Source: a virus
DNA length: 48,869 bases
Virus record (IMG/VR): IMGVR_UViG_3300006028_000008
Coordinates: 1 to 48,869 of that record
Reading direction: 5' to 3' (one strand)
Both the position numbers and the translations under genes were made by a program. The notes beneath the pieces are model-generated. The model saw only the letters and a list, made by a program, of their open reading frames with translations, searched no databases and was not told the DNA's origin. Shown piece by piece: positions 23,189 through 29,866 of this stretch. Positions within the stretch are counted from its first letter, which is position 1; every line of letters starts with the position of its first letter.

Positions 23189-24120
23189 CAGTCCTCCCAC
23201 AGCGGTTTGTCGTTGGCGAGCATGGCATCGCGGCGAGCGTAAACGGCACTGTCTCGTGCGACGCTGCGGCCAGATTGGGCCTGCGAGCACACCGCGAAGG
23301 CGCTGCACCATCCCTCGCAACGGTTGGGCTGGCCGGTTCTTTCGTTCACCCACCGCTCCTCATCGGTGCAGCGCGGAAGGTCCGACATGGCCGCTTCGTG
23401 TGCTGCTAAGCGCTCATGGAGCCACGCCGTAGCCTGCTCCGAGGTCCACAGTGGTACGTGGAAGGTGCAGGTTTCCGCCGTGACCCATGGCATCTCCTCG
23501 GTGGTGCTCTTGAACTTTCCGTAACCCTTGGGGCGGAAGTCTTTGATGAATGCCGTGAGCCGGAGCCCCTGTACAGTGATGCCGTTCCGTCGAGCGAGTT
23601 CCGCGTAAGCGTTGAGCTGCTGAATCCACTCCACCTTGCCGCACCACCCCACCTCGCGATCATCCCACCCGTCATCACCATCCTCGATGGTTCCCATGCC
23701 CACCCACCCGTCCTTCAGCGCGAATGCCTTCGTCAGTTTGTAGTCGTGGATGATGCCGTGCTCATCGATGAGGTCTGGCTGACCGGACACCTTCCAGCGG
23801 CGCGATAGGAGGGGTAAGCCAAGGGGCACCAAAATCTCGGCGTGCAGCCGTTCTTCCCCCCGCGTCAAATCCTCGTCGGCGGGTTCCAACCCCTTGTGGA
23901 CGCAGGTTCCCAGGAAGGCCGCCACTAGGCGGCTGGTGGGAACCCTGATCTCGGTCCCGTCCAGCTCAGCCTGGCGCAGCAGCTGGCGCTGGCGCGGCGG
24001 CGCCAACAGCTCGGTCACGGTTATCGCAAATGCATCAGGATTGAATGGCCTTTGCTGCCGTTGCATTGCCCGAAACAACGGGTCGGGCAATCCGTCGTTG
24101 ATGAGGACAACGGGGCTCAC
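23188..24120 (-). CDS. RecB/Cas4-like PD-(D/E)XK exonuclease
   Basis: 310 residues. The core motifs are a His in GTCVHKG (about residue 75), GQPD with D116 and HDYK with D126 and K128, the metal and catalytic residues of the RecB-type PD-(D/E)XK nucleases. A Q-Y-like motif (WIQQLNAYAELARRNG) follows near 170. Four cysteines near the C-terminus (C in LPRCTDE, then RCEGWCSAFAVC) could hold an Fe-S cluster, as in Cas4 and AddB. Phages use such exonucleases for recombination or host DNA degradation. It overlaps the upstream gene by 4 nt. Confidence 0.8.
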   Translation of the reverse strand: MSPVVLINDGLPDPLFRAMQRQQRPFNPDAFAITVTELLAPPRQRQLLRQAELDGTEIRVPTSRLVAAFLGTCVHKGLEPADEDLTRGEERLHAEILVPLGLPLLSRRWKVSGQPDLIDEHGIIHDYKLTKAFALKDGWVGMGTIEDGDDGWDDREVGWCGKVEWIQQLNAYAELARRNGITVQGLRLTAFIKDFRPKGYGKFKSTTEEMPWVTAETCTFHVPLWTSEQATAWLHERLAAHEAAMSDLPRCTDEERWVNERTGQPNRCEGWCSAFAVCSQAQSGRSVARDSAVYARRDAMLANDKPLWED

Positions 24121-25001
24121 GTGGTTTCCCCTTCCAGCGAATCCAGCAGCTTGACGCCGGGACAGTCCATCTCCCGGAGGACTTGCAGGACCAACCCAGC
24201 AAAAAAGACTAGCCCTTCGTCCCTAGCGGCGGCCTCGGCGGCCTCGGCGGCCTCGGCGGCCTCGGCGGCCGAGGCGGCCCCGGCGGCCCGGGCGGCCCCG
24301 GCGGCGGCCTCGGCGGCCCCGGCGGCGGCCCCGGCGGCGGCCTCGGCGGCGGCCTCGGCGGCGGCCGAGGCGGCCCCGGCGGCCCGGGCGGCCCCGGCGG
24401 CGGCCTCGGCGGCCCAGCCGGCGGCCCTGGCGGCGGCCCAGGCGGCGGCCTCGGCGGCCTCGGCGGCCGAGGCGGCCCAGCCGGCGGCCCCGGCGGCGGC
24501 CCTGGCGGCCCAGCCGGCGGCCCTGGCGGCCCAGCCGGCGGCCCTGGCGGCGGCCCCGGCGGCGGCTAGTTCCCTCGCTCTGCCACAACGAGTCGCCGCC
24601 TGGCGAAGGGCCGCGACCCGTTCAGTGGGCAGTCCCTGCATGCGGGCGACGATACGGAGCGCCCGCGGCAGGGCCTTTCGGATGGTGAGCACAGCGAGCC
24701 GAGAAGCAAACTCTCTCTGGTCTAGACCATCGCTGCCGAGCTGGGCCACGGCGAGATTACGCATGCCGGCGGCCCGCGTCTCGTCGGTGAACCAGAGGCT
24801 GTCATTGAGGATGATCTTACACTTCCGCACTGCCGCTCCGACGCAGGGAGGATTATCCCCATGCGGCAGACCGAGAGCGTGGCAAATCGCCGCTTCGATG
24901 CACATCTCACCGGGGCGCGGGTCGCCAAGCCCAGAAGTGAGGCCGGCGTCCACCAGGGAGAAGATGCGCCTACCAAGCTTCTTGGTGAGTCTGACTTTCA
25001 T
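24117..25001 (-). CDS. Alanine-minisatellite protein
   Basis: 294 residues from ATG at 25001 (AAGGAGA upstream). The first 145 residues are ordered (KLGRRIFSLVDAGLTSGLGD, then CIEAAICHALGLPHGDNPPC, then RNLAVAQLGSDGLDQREFAS) and resemble proteins I know from planctomycete and phage genomes that carry the same type of tail. Residues about 145-260 are a pure Ala/Gly/Arg/Trp/Glu repeat built from 9-nt units. A normal C-terminal segment closes the protein (LVFFAGLVLQVLREMDCPGV). The repeat must form a long helix. Function unknown. Confidence 0.7.
   Translation of the reverse strand: MKVRLTKKLGRRIFSLVDAGLTSGLGDPRPGEMCIEAAICHALGLPHGDNPPCVGAAVRKCKIILNDSLWFTDETRAAGMRNLAVAQLGSDGLDQREFASRLAVLTIRKALPRALRIVARMQGLPTERVAALRQAATRCGRARELAAAGAAARAAGWAARAAGWAARAAAGAAGWAASAAEAAEAAAWAAARAAGWAAEAAAGAARAAGAASAAAEAAAEAAAGAAAGAAEAAAGAARAAGAASAAEAAEAAEAAEAAARDEGLVFFAGLVLQVLREMDCPGVKLLDSLEGETT
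24229..24570 (-). repeat. GGCGGC-based minisatellite tract A
   Basis: About 340 bp built almost only of GGCGGCC plus a variable pair such as TCG, CCG, GAG or CCA, coding Ala-Ala-X triplets on the minus strand. Unit size is 9 nt with occasional 3-nt changes, so the frame is always kept. Tract B at 25615 has the same units. Confidence 0.9.
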
Positions 25002-25079
25002 CGGTCGTCTCCTTGCGTGGCGTCCCGGGGCGGTGGGGTGTCCCAGCGCTACCCCGGGAGCGTCCGCGACAATAGGTGG

Positions 25080-25108
25080 AGTATATGCCATCGCTGGCAG
25101 TATGTCAA
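25080..25108 (-). promoter_or_regulatory. Strong sigma-70-type promoter of the leftward operon
   Basis: Minus-strand TTGACA (25108-25103), exactly 17 nt, TATACT (25085-25080): nearly consensus. The spacer contains a dyad TGCCA-GCGA-TGGCA, a possible operator. It fires leftward into the gene at 25001 with a leader of about 75 nt and probably serves the operon down to 18065. Confidence 0.85.
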
Positions 25109-25380
25109 GGGGCTGGCATGAGAATCGGATGGCGGCGTAGGTACTGGCGGCGAGGGAGCAGGCGCTCGACCTCGGCCAGATGCTGGTTAGCCTGGTCGAG
25201 GGCATAGGCGAAGCGCCGAGCGTATTCCCCTCTTCCATTCAAGCGGTAACGGCGCCGAAAAACTTGCAGGCTCCGCTGGGCTTCTGCCTCCCACCAGGCT
25301 GCCTCCCACAGGTGGTACTTGCGGGTGCCGCTGTTGTAGGGGCACACGCGGCTCAATGTACTGGGTGGGCTGGGGGTCAT
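25105..25380 (-). CDS. Small basic hypothetical protein
   Basis: 91 residues from ATG at 25380, overlapping the upstream stop by 4 nt. It is rich in Arg, Trp and Tyr (KYHLWEAAWWEAEAQRSLQV, then RRYRLNGRGEYARRFAYALD). No family is recognised. It ends inside the promoter of the next operon. Confidence 0.6.
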   Translation of the reverse strand: MTPSPPSTLSRVCPYNSGTRKYHLWEAAWWEAEAQRSLQVFRRRYRLNGRGEYARRFAYALDQANQHLAEVERLLPRRQYLRRHPILMPAP

Positions 25381-25559
25381 AGCAGCCTCCGGTCGGGGTA
25401 CGATGCCGCGTCGAGGAGGCGGCGCACGTGGAGTTCTTGCATCACGAAGCGGCTGGCGAGGACGTAGTTGGCGACGGCTCTTGCCTGCGCGGCGTCGCGG
25501 GCACAAGCCCGCTGACGCTCGCGCAAGAGGGACAGGTGCTGGCGGTCGGCGGCGGTCAC
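25377..25559 (-). CDS. Small helical basic protein
   Basis: 60 residues (MTAADRQHLSLLRERQRACA, then ASRFVMQELHVRRLLDAASY), nearly all helix with many Arg. It overlaps both neighbours by 4 nt. Function unknown. Confidence 0.6.
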   Translation of the reverse strand: MTAADRQHLSLLRERQRACARDAAQARAVANYVLASRFVMQELHVRRLLDAASYPDRRLL

Positions 25560-26311
25560 AGCCTCACCTCGCGCAGGGTCGGCAGATAGTGCAGGAGCCG
25601 GCGCCGCTGCCAGCGCCTCTCGGCGGCCCCGGCGGCGGCCCAGGCGGCCCAGGCGGCCTCGGCGGCCCGGGCGGCCCCGGCGGCGGCCCAGGCGGCCTCG
25701 GCGGCCCGGGCGGCCTCGGCGGCGGCGACGGCTGCCGCGACGGCGGCCCGGGCGGCCCCGGCGGCGGCCCAGGCGGCGGCCCGGGCGGCCCCGGCGGCGG
25801 CCCCGGCGGCCTCGGCGGCCTCGGCGGCGGCCCTGGCGGCGGCCAATTGATCGGCAGTGATCTCGCCCTGGGCGAAGGCGCGCGCCGCCCTCACGGCATT
25901 CCAGCTACGCTGGTCCACCTTGCGCCCTGCCGTCTCCTCACGTCGCAGGGACCGGGCGGCGCAGTCGGCGGCGAACAGCCGCAGTGGCGCCGTTCCGTCG
26001 ACCCACCGCAGGAGCTTGCGGCGGCTACAGCACAGCTTGTCGATGGGCGAGCCGTGCGGCACAAAGCGGCCCGATACTGTCACTCGGCAGATGATGGGGC
26101 CGGGCGCGTAGCTGAGGGCGTCCAGGATGTCAAGAGAAGCGTGCAGGCCAGCATTGCACGGGCAGAGGCCTCCTTCATGCACCAGCACACTGCCGGCGCG
26201 CAGGGGCTTGCGGTCGGTGGGCCCCCATTGCAACCGGCGGTCGGCGCGCAGGAAGTGCCAGGCGAGGGTGGGGGGTAGGGACTTCGACGGGTCCAACTTG
26301 GGCTGCTTCAT
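25556..26311 (-). CDS. DUF7666-like protein with alanine-minisatellite tail
   Basis: 251 residues from ATG at 26311 (GGAGACGAC upstream). Residues 1-145 carry TLAWHFLRADRRLQWGPTDR, then PCNAGLHASLDILDALSYAP and GPIICRVTVSGRF, matching from memory a family now called DUF7666 that is frequent in phages. Residues 160-235 are an Ala/Gly/Arg/Trp/Val repeat of the same type as in the 24117 gene, then a basic end. The N-terminal domain has conserved Cys and His but no proven activity. Confidence 0.7.
   Translation of the reverse strand: MKQPKLDPSKSLPPTLAWHFLRADRRLQWGPTDRKPLRAGSVLVHEGGLCPCNAGLHASLDILDALSYAPGPIICRVTVSGRFVPHGSPIDKLCCSRRKLLRWVDGTAPLRLFAADCAARSLRREETAGRKVDQRSWNAVRAARAFAQGEITADQLAAARAAAEAAEAAGAAAGAARAAAWAAAGAARAAVAAAVAAAEAARAAEAAWAAAGAARAAEAAWAAWAAAGAAERRWQRRRLLHYLPTLREVRL
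25615..25850 (-). repeat. GGCGGC-based minisatellite tract B
   Basis: About 235 bp of the same 9-nt units as tract A, in the same strand and reading phase, near the end of the second Ala-repeat gene. The 31 bases at 25718-25748 also occur exactly at 18185-18215. The two tracts flank the two small genes at 25105-25559. Confidence 0.9.
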
Positions 26312-26496
26312 GTCGTCTCCTTTGCTTTGCGGCGGTCCTCTTGCCAGAGGAGATAGTCCCGGAGCCACGCCGGCGAGCAGTTGGCGCAGTGGGCCGTGCC
26401 GCGCGGCAGTGGGTGGGGGTAGATGGTGAGCGGGCCGCCGCAATGCCCGCAGAGGGCATTGAGCGGCCCTAAGTCGCTGAGGGTAGGCCTGGGCAT
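26308..26496 (-). CDS. Small zinc-ribbon protein
   Basis: 62 residues. It contains LCGHCGGPLT and HCANCSPAWL: two C-x2-C knuckles 18 residues apart that should bind one zinc ion. The C-terminus is a charged helix (YLLWQEDRRKAKETT). It overlaps the DUF7666-like gene by 4 nt and the upstream gene by 28 nt. Likely nucleic-acid or protein adaptor. Confidence 0.7.
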   Translation of the reverse strand: MPRPTLSDLGPLNALCGHCGGPLTIYPHPLPRGTAHCANCSPAWLRDYLLWQEDRRKAKETT

Positions 26497-26729
26497 TGGA
26501 TGTCCTCTTCCGTAACGTCAAGCACGTAGGTGCCGAGGGTATCGACGGGGGCTGTGATCTGAAGGACGGTGAGGAGCCGGTGGGGAAGGCGGGCATCCTC
26601 CACAGGATGATGGCCCTTCCAGAACGACCAGATCCCCATGCCGGCTCTGAAGGTGCAGCGATGCCGACGGCAGAACGGCAGCACGTAATCGCGTCGCTCT
26701 TCGAGAGAGCAGATCACGTCGGGCTTACG
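26469..26729 (-). CDS. Hypothetical protein, first gene of the leftward unit
   Basis: 86 residues from ATG at 26729, chosen for AAAGGAG about 10 nt upstream (MRKPDVICSLEERRDYVLPF). An earlier ATG at 26765 lies 8 nt after the -10 of the promoter and could give a leaderless 98-residue form. Sequence has a Cys/His/Arg-rich part (CRRHRCTFRAGMGIWSFWKG) and a beta-rich end. Not recognised. Confidence 0.6.
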   Translation of the reverse strand, partial: RKPDVICSLEERRDYVLPFCRRHRCTFRAGMGIWSFWKGHHPVEDARLPHRLLTVLQITAPVDTLGTYVLDVTEEDIQCPGLPSAT

Positions 26730-26773
26730 CATAGGGCTAATCTCCTTTCGGTTTGTGTTCTGCATCCAAGGTC

Positions 26774-26813
26774 ATCATGGCATGCCAGCGATCGCATGTC
26801 AAGCGTTCTGACA
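26774..26813 (-). promoter_or_regulatory. Leftward promoter with TGTCA-N7-TGACA dyad
   Basis: Minus-strand TTGACA (26802-26797), 17 nt, CATGAT (26779-26774). A dyad TGTCA-N7-TGACA (26797-26801 and 26809-26813) includes the -35 hexamer, an arrangement also seen with the same 7-nt spacing beside the portal promoter. The spacer contains the palindromes GCGATCGC and TGGCATGCCA. Confidence 0.75.
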
Positions 26814-26839
26814 TGGAATCCTTGTAGGACAATCACCTT

Positions 26840-26869
26840 TGGACAGTCTAGGCTTTCCCGTGGTATAAT
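26840..26869 (+). promoter_or_regulatory. Rightward extended -10 promoter of the HNH gene
   Basis: TATAAT (26864-26869) with TGG upstream (extended -10) and a partial -35, TGGACA, at 18 nt. Only CAGCAG separates the -10 from GTG at 26876. With the promoter at 26774 it forms a divergent control region of about 110 bp. Confidence 0.75.
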
Positions 26870-26875
26870 CAGCAG

Positions 26876-27127
26876 GTGAAACAGAAGTACCAGAGTGCGG
26901 AGGCGGGAGTTAGGCGACGGATGCGCGAGCTTGCGAATCGTCGGGGCCGGCTGCGACCGACGCTGTGCGAGCACTGCGGCGTCGCGCCTCCGACCGAGAA
27001 GCATCACGAGGACTACTCGCAGCCGCTCACGGTAATCTGGCCCTGCCACAACTGCCACGTGGAACGCCATCGGGCGCTCGGTGGAAAGCTATCGGGCCGC
27101 AACTCGGCCCCACTTGTGGCAAATTAG
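26876..27127 (+). CDS. Small HNH endonuclease-like protein, predicted leaderless
   Basis: 83 residues, GTG start 6 nt after a perfect TATAAT. It has C31-x2-C34, then KHHEDY (H43, H44), then C57-x2-C60-H61 and H65: the zinc-bound HNH layout of many small phage proteins (CEHCG, then EKHHEDYSQPLTVIWPCHNC). The order Cys pair, His-His, Cys-x2-Cys-His is complete, so nicking or cutting of DNA is plausible. It is the only gene rightward of the divergent promoter before the gene-poor region. Confidence 0.8.
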   Translation: MKQKYQSAEAGVRRRMRELANRRGRLRPTLCEHCGVAPPTEKHHEDYSQPLTVIWPCHNCHVERHRALGGKLSGRNSAPLVAN

Positions 27128-27708
27128 ACACACTTGACGGGGGTGGTAGGCTCCTGGGCCATGGAGCTTCACATACAGCCGGTCGGCGCTGGTGCTGGCG
27201 TGAGCTCCGGGAGGGCGGCGCCTCGACCTTGGGCGCCGGGACAGTCCAACCCACAGACAGAAGCGCCCGGGGGACCTTGGAGCCACCCCGGGCGCGTCCA
27301 TCTCGCGATGGATGAAGCAGTCGGCGAGGGGAACCTATCACAGGCTCCCATCCACGGTCAAGGGCCCTCTCTCGCCGCAGGGCAGGCATCGAGAACGGGG
27401 AAATCCAGGCAACGGGCTGGTGCTACGATCCAGCGAGTGCGGCTCGGCTTGCGCCTCACGGCGCCGCCGGCCGCCGACACCCTACGCCCTGGTCGAATGT
27501 TCTTGGACGGTTAAGACTAACCCGCGCCCAAGTCAGGCAATGGCCAAGGCCGGATGCCTGCACCAGTTCCCAGCTGGTGAACTCCTCGAAGCCGCAGGTC
27601 CAAGAACGAGGGAAGGGTGTATCTCGAAGCGTACCTCGGATGACTCAGCTTCCTGTTTTACACCCCCAATTCAACTCTAGTTCAAGTATTCTTCAACCCT
27701 TGGGGGCT

Positions 27709-27746
27709 GGGGCTCGAGGGAGCGCCCGCAGCGCTCCTCGAGCCCC
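27709..27746. terminator. Large GC-rich hairpin (terminator-like)
   Basis: GGGGCTCGAGGGAGCGC pairs with GCGCTCCTCGAGCCCC across a 5-nt loop, leaving one bulged base. There is no T run. It may end the HNH transcript or be part of an origin. Confidence 0.5.
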
Positions 27747-27939
27747 TATGCGCACTAGATTCCTGGTTCCCAGAGTGCAGTGTTCTCGGGCGCTCCTTCC
27801 ATCGGGTGTCTAGGGGTGCAGGTGGGTGGGGTGGCAGGCCTGTCACAGCTGGGAGGTCCCTGCCGGTTCGGAATGGAAACCTGGGGGTGCGCGCGCTTAC
27901 ACCGCACTCGAACTCCGACTGGATTTTTCAGCCAGATTA

Positions 27940-27948
27940 TGCTATCAT
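27940..27948 (+). promoter_or_regulatory. Extended -10 promoter of the methyltransferase remnant
   Basis: TGC-TATCAT, an extended -10, with a poor -35. CGTGAC (6 nt) separates it from ATG at 27955, the same leaderless geometry as the other cassettes. Confidence 0.6.
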
Positions 27949-27954
27949 CGTGAC

Positions 27955-28306
27955 ATGAAAGCGCTCGACCTGTTCTGTGGCGCCGGGGGCGTCAGCGCTG
28001 GACTACAGCGCGCCGGCTTCGACGTGACCGGCGTGGACATTCACCCGCAGCCGCGTTACCGGGGCGGCGCCTTCATTTAAGGGGACGCGCTCTCCTACCC
28101 GCTCGACGGGTTCGACTTCATCTGGGCGAGCCCGCCGTGCCAGGCGTGGACGGCGGTTGGCAATAGGTCCAGCAGGAAGTGCGCCTTGCGTCCCCGCTGC
28201 CGGCTTCTTGTGCGGCACGATGTTCGGTCTTCGCACTTTCCGCCACCGTCTCTTCGAGTCGAATGTTCCGCTGGCCGCACCAGCCCACGCGCCGCATCCA
28301 TCGAAC
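27955..28306 (+). pseudogene. Decayed cytosine-C5 DNA methyltransferase
   Basis: The first frame starts MKALDLFCGAGGVSAGLQRA, the SAM-binding motif I of C5 methyltransferases, and stops at TAA (28078-28080) where the context (GAFI-stop-GDALSYP) suggests CAA changed to TAA. The same frame then shows the catalytic motif IV segment WASPPCQAWT. Roughly a hundred residues expected between that and the next motif are missing. The other frame (28208 onward) shows LCGTMFGLRTFRHRLFESNV, a hallmark of phage C5 methyltransferases. The recognition domain is absent. The gene is therefore inactive by nonsense mutation, deletion and frameshift. Confidence 0.85.
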
Positions 28307-28330
28307 CGCTGCGGCGGCCTAAGAACCCAC

Positions 28331-28358
28331 TTGACATATACCAAAGACGTGATATGAT
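28331..28358 (+). promoter_or_regulatory. Promoter of the rightward small-gene operon
   Basis: Consensus TTGACA (28331-28336), 16 nt, TATGAT (28353-28358) with TGA upstream. The GACGTGATATGATT block makes it a member of the dispersed promoter family, here with a perfect -35. It is probably the strongest copy and reads into the operon from 28466. Confidence 0.85.
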
Positions 28359-28362
28359 TAAT

Positions 28363-28433
28363 GGTGGGTCAGGATGGATGACTGAGGTTCTGGTGCATGC
28401 CCATCGGGCACACCTCCCAAGGGAGAACCCACC
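28363..28433 (+). ncRNA. Compact four-helix RNA at the transcript 5' end
   Basis: About 71 nt. Outer 7-bp helix GGTGGGT (28363-28369) with ACCCACC (28427-28433). Inside are AGGA with TTCT, GGTG-CA-TGCCC with GGGCA-CACC, and TCCC-AA-GGGA. The outer helix begins almost at the predicted +1. No T arm exists, so it is not a tRNA. It could be a regulatory leader for the 28466 gene or a separate small RNA. Pairing by hand only. Confidence 0.45.
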
Positions 28434-28465
28434 GTCCTGGCCCAGCTTCACTGAGGAGGAACGAG

Positions 28466-28654
28466 ATGCCGGGAAAGGGCTGGATCGCAGGGGCCACGCG
28501 CAACAAGGGGGGACTGCATCGCTCCCTCGGCGTGCCCGAGGGGCAGAAGATCCCCGCCAGCAAGGTCAACGCCGCCGTCAAGCGGGGTGGCAAGGTGGGC
28601 AAGCAAGCGCGTCTCGCGAAGACGCTCAAGGGCCTCGGGGGGAAGAAGAACTGA
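28466..28654 (+). CDS. Small basic GGLHRSLGVP protein
   Basis: 62 residues, ATG with GAGGAGG 7 nt upstream. It has ATRNKGGLHRSLGVPEGQKI, then KVNAAVKRGGKVGKQARLAK: a Lys/Arg/Gly-rich protein seen in many phages as a conserved hypothetical. It is likely to bind nucleic acid. First gene after the structured leader. Confidence 0.75.
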   Translation: MPGKGWIAGATRNKGGLHRSLGVPEGQKIPASKVNAAVKRGGKVGKQARLAKTLKGLGGKKN

Positions 28655-28740
28655 TGTGCAAAGAGGTCACTGACCTGATCGAGCTGGCGCTATTTCTCGC
28701 CGCCACGTGCTTCTACTTCTGGCTCCTCCATCGCCGATGA
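28654..28740 (+). CDS. 28-residue single-pass membrane peptide
   Basis: MCKEVTDLIE followed by LALFLAATCFYFWLL and HRR. The hydrophobic stretch is long enough for one membrane helix with a basic cytoplasmic-type end. The ATG overlaps the upstream stop (TGATG) and its own stop overlaps the next start (ATGA). Possible holin-like or membrane-targeting peptide. Confidence 0.55.
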   Translation: MCKEVTDLIELALFLAATCFYFWLLHRR

Positions 28741-29000
28741 CCCCGGAGCGCGTCCTCGTGGCCTGTCCTCGCTGCGGCAGCAAGAAGGCCATGGCCGCCA
28801 TCTCGGGCTCCTGGCTGCGCCAGCGCCGCGAGGCCCTGGGGCTGACGCAGACCGCCGTGGCCGACGCCGCCGGCATCGGCCAGTCCAACCTGAGTAATGT
28901 GGAGGCCGGCCGGCGCGTCTGCGGCCCCGAGGTCGAGGCCCGGCTGGCGAAGGTGCTGGGGTTCAGCCCATCACCTGAGGCGAAGGCGTTACAGAACTGA
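28737..29000 (+). CDS. Zinc-ribbon/XRE helix-turn-helix regulator
   Basis: 87 residues. Residues 8-20 contain ACPRCGSKK (one C-x2-C knuckle). Residues 25-80 form a standard HTH_3 domain (WLRQRREALGLTQTAVADAA, then GIGQSNLSNVEAGRRV). This two-part layout resembles antitoxin and phage regulators such as the MqsA type, but no toxin gene is adjacent. It is the best candidate for a repressor acting on the phage promoters. Confidence 0.8.
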   Translation: MTPERVLVACPRCGSKKAMAAISGSWLRQRREALGLTQTAVADAAGIGQSNLSNVEAGRRVCGPEVEARLAKVLGFSPSPEAKALQN

Positions 29001-29197
29001 TGACCGTCAAGATCCTCACCTGTGCCACCTGTGGCCGCAAGGCACGCCTCTCCGGCCCCGAGGCGCCAGCCGCAGCCCAAGCTGCGGGCTGGCGCTACGA
29101 CCTCCGCGGTACCACCGCCTGGTGCGGAGATCACGCCGACGATGCCCTCTCCGGTAAGTCCACTAGCAACCCTCCGGGCACTGAGGCCCGGTTCTAG
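29000..29197 (+). CDS. Small zinc-binding protein
   Basis: 65 residues. It has TCATCGRKARLSG and WCGDHADD, giving two pairs of possible zinc ligands (C-x2-C and C-x2-H). Its start shares a base with the upstream stop. Function unknown; part of the run of small metal-binding proteins in this operon. Confidence 0.65.
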   Translation: MTVKILTCATCGRKARLSGPEAPAAAQAAGWRYDLRGTTAWCGDHADDALSGKSTSNPPGTEARF

Positions 29198-29206
29198 GAG
29201 ACGACG

Positions 29207-29467
29207 ATGACCGAACCAGTCAACGAAGCACCCGCACCCACCGAGGCGCCACCACCCGACCAGCTGCGCAGTCTCCGCATGGAGAACGCGGCCCTGCGGC
29301 AGCAGTTCAGCCACGCCGCCAACGACCACTTCAAGCTCCGCGAGGAGTTTGGCCGCCATCGCCACGACGGCAACGACGTGGTGCTCCTCGTCGCTTCCCC
29401 GTCCCTCGGCATTCCCATGGGTGTCGGCGGTAACTACAAGGCTTACGGAAAGGACCCCCTCGCATGA
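29207..29467 (+). CDS. Hypothetical coiled-coil protein
   Basis: 86 residues, ATG with AGGAG upstream. A Pro/Glu N-terminus precedes one helix (LRSLRMENAALRQQFSHAAN). The end is glycine-rich (GIPMGVGGNYKAYGKDPLA). Not recognised. Confidence 0.6.
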   Translation: MTEPVNEAPAPTEAPPPDQLRSLRMENAALRQQFSHAANDHFKLREEFGRHRHDGNDVVLLVASPSLGIPMGVGGNYKAYGKDPLA

Positions 29468-29703
29468 GCGACCCGACCCCCGCAGCCCCCACCAAGCCCA
29501 ACGCCCGCGCCGGCCGCCGCTTTCTCGCCCTCGGCGCCGAGCAACAGAAGGCCCTCGCCGACCTCGCCAACCGCTACGGCACCGACAGCGAGGTCATGGC
29601 CGCCTTTCTGAAGGCCGCCCTCACGCCCGCCGCCATCACCAAGCTCGTCCATGCCCACTTGCAGGGCGCCTCCCAGGAGGTCGCACCCCCGGCCCATGTC
29701 TGA
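29464..29703 (+). CDS. Hypothetical helical protein
   Basis: 79 residues, overlapping the upstream stop (ATGA). Helical body (FLALGAEQQKALADLANRYG, then SEVMAAFLKAALTPAAITKL). The pattern resembles ribbon-helix-helix or small DNA-binding proteins but no motif is certain. Confidence 0.6.
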   Translation: MSDPTPAAPTKPNARAGRRFLALGAEQQKALADLANRYGTDSEVMAAFLKAALTPAAITKLVHAHLQGASQEVAPPAHV

Positions 29704-29866
29704 GTCGCGCTTCCCCGCCCGTATCGAGTTGCGGGCCACGAACCCGCAGAAGCGCCTGTGGGCGGCGGCGGCCAAAAAAGACGGCCGCCGCTCGCTCGGG
29801 AGCTGGATTCGCGCCGCCTGTAACGCTCATGCCGGCCGCCAGCATGCCGAGGGGGTAAGGAAGTGA
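29696..29866 (+). CDS. Ribbon-helix-helix-like small protein
   Basis: 56 residues, starting inside the end of the previous gene. RFPARIELRATNPQKRLWAA begins with a strand and leads into KDGRRSLGSWIRAACNAHA, a strand-helix-helix order reminiscent of Arc/MetJ-type regulators. Small transcription factor is possible. Confidence 0.6.
   Translation: MSESRFPARIELRATNPQKRLWAAAAKKDGRRSLGSWIRAACNAHAGRQHAEGVRK

Larger units (their letters stand above)
27128..27954 (+). other. Gene-poor region, 827 bp
   Basis: I see no convincing gene. Overlapping frames exist on both strands but lack strong G/C third-position bias, ribosome sites and motifs. A minus-strand frame ending near 27089 contains VKLHGPGAYHPRQVCLICHK, which may be a remnant. 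One large hairpin lies at 27709-27746. Candidates for its role are a replication origin, a decayed gene block or a cis-acting packaging or silencer region. Confidence 0.6.

Noticed and set aside
24229-25850. GGCGGCC repeats considered as a CRISPR or structural DNA array
   Set aside because: Units are 9 nt with no spacers and they stay in frame within two genes.
27089-27301. Minus-strand 70-codon frame with VKLHGPGAYHPRQVCLICHK
   Set aside because: Only the last third looks protein-like, with no promoter or ribosome site; left as a possible remnant.
27134-27514. Plus-strand 126-codon frame in the gene-poor region
   Set aside because: No third-position bias, no ribosome site, no motifs.
28363-28433. 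tRNA call for the structured leader
   Set aside because: Acceptor-like 7-bp stem is present but there is no T arm or TTCGA loop.
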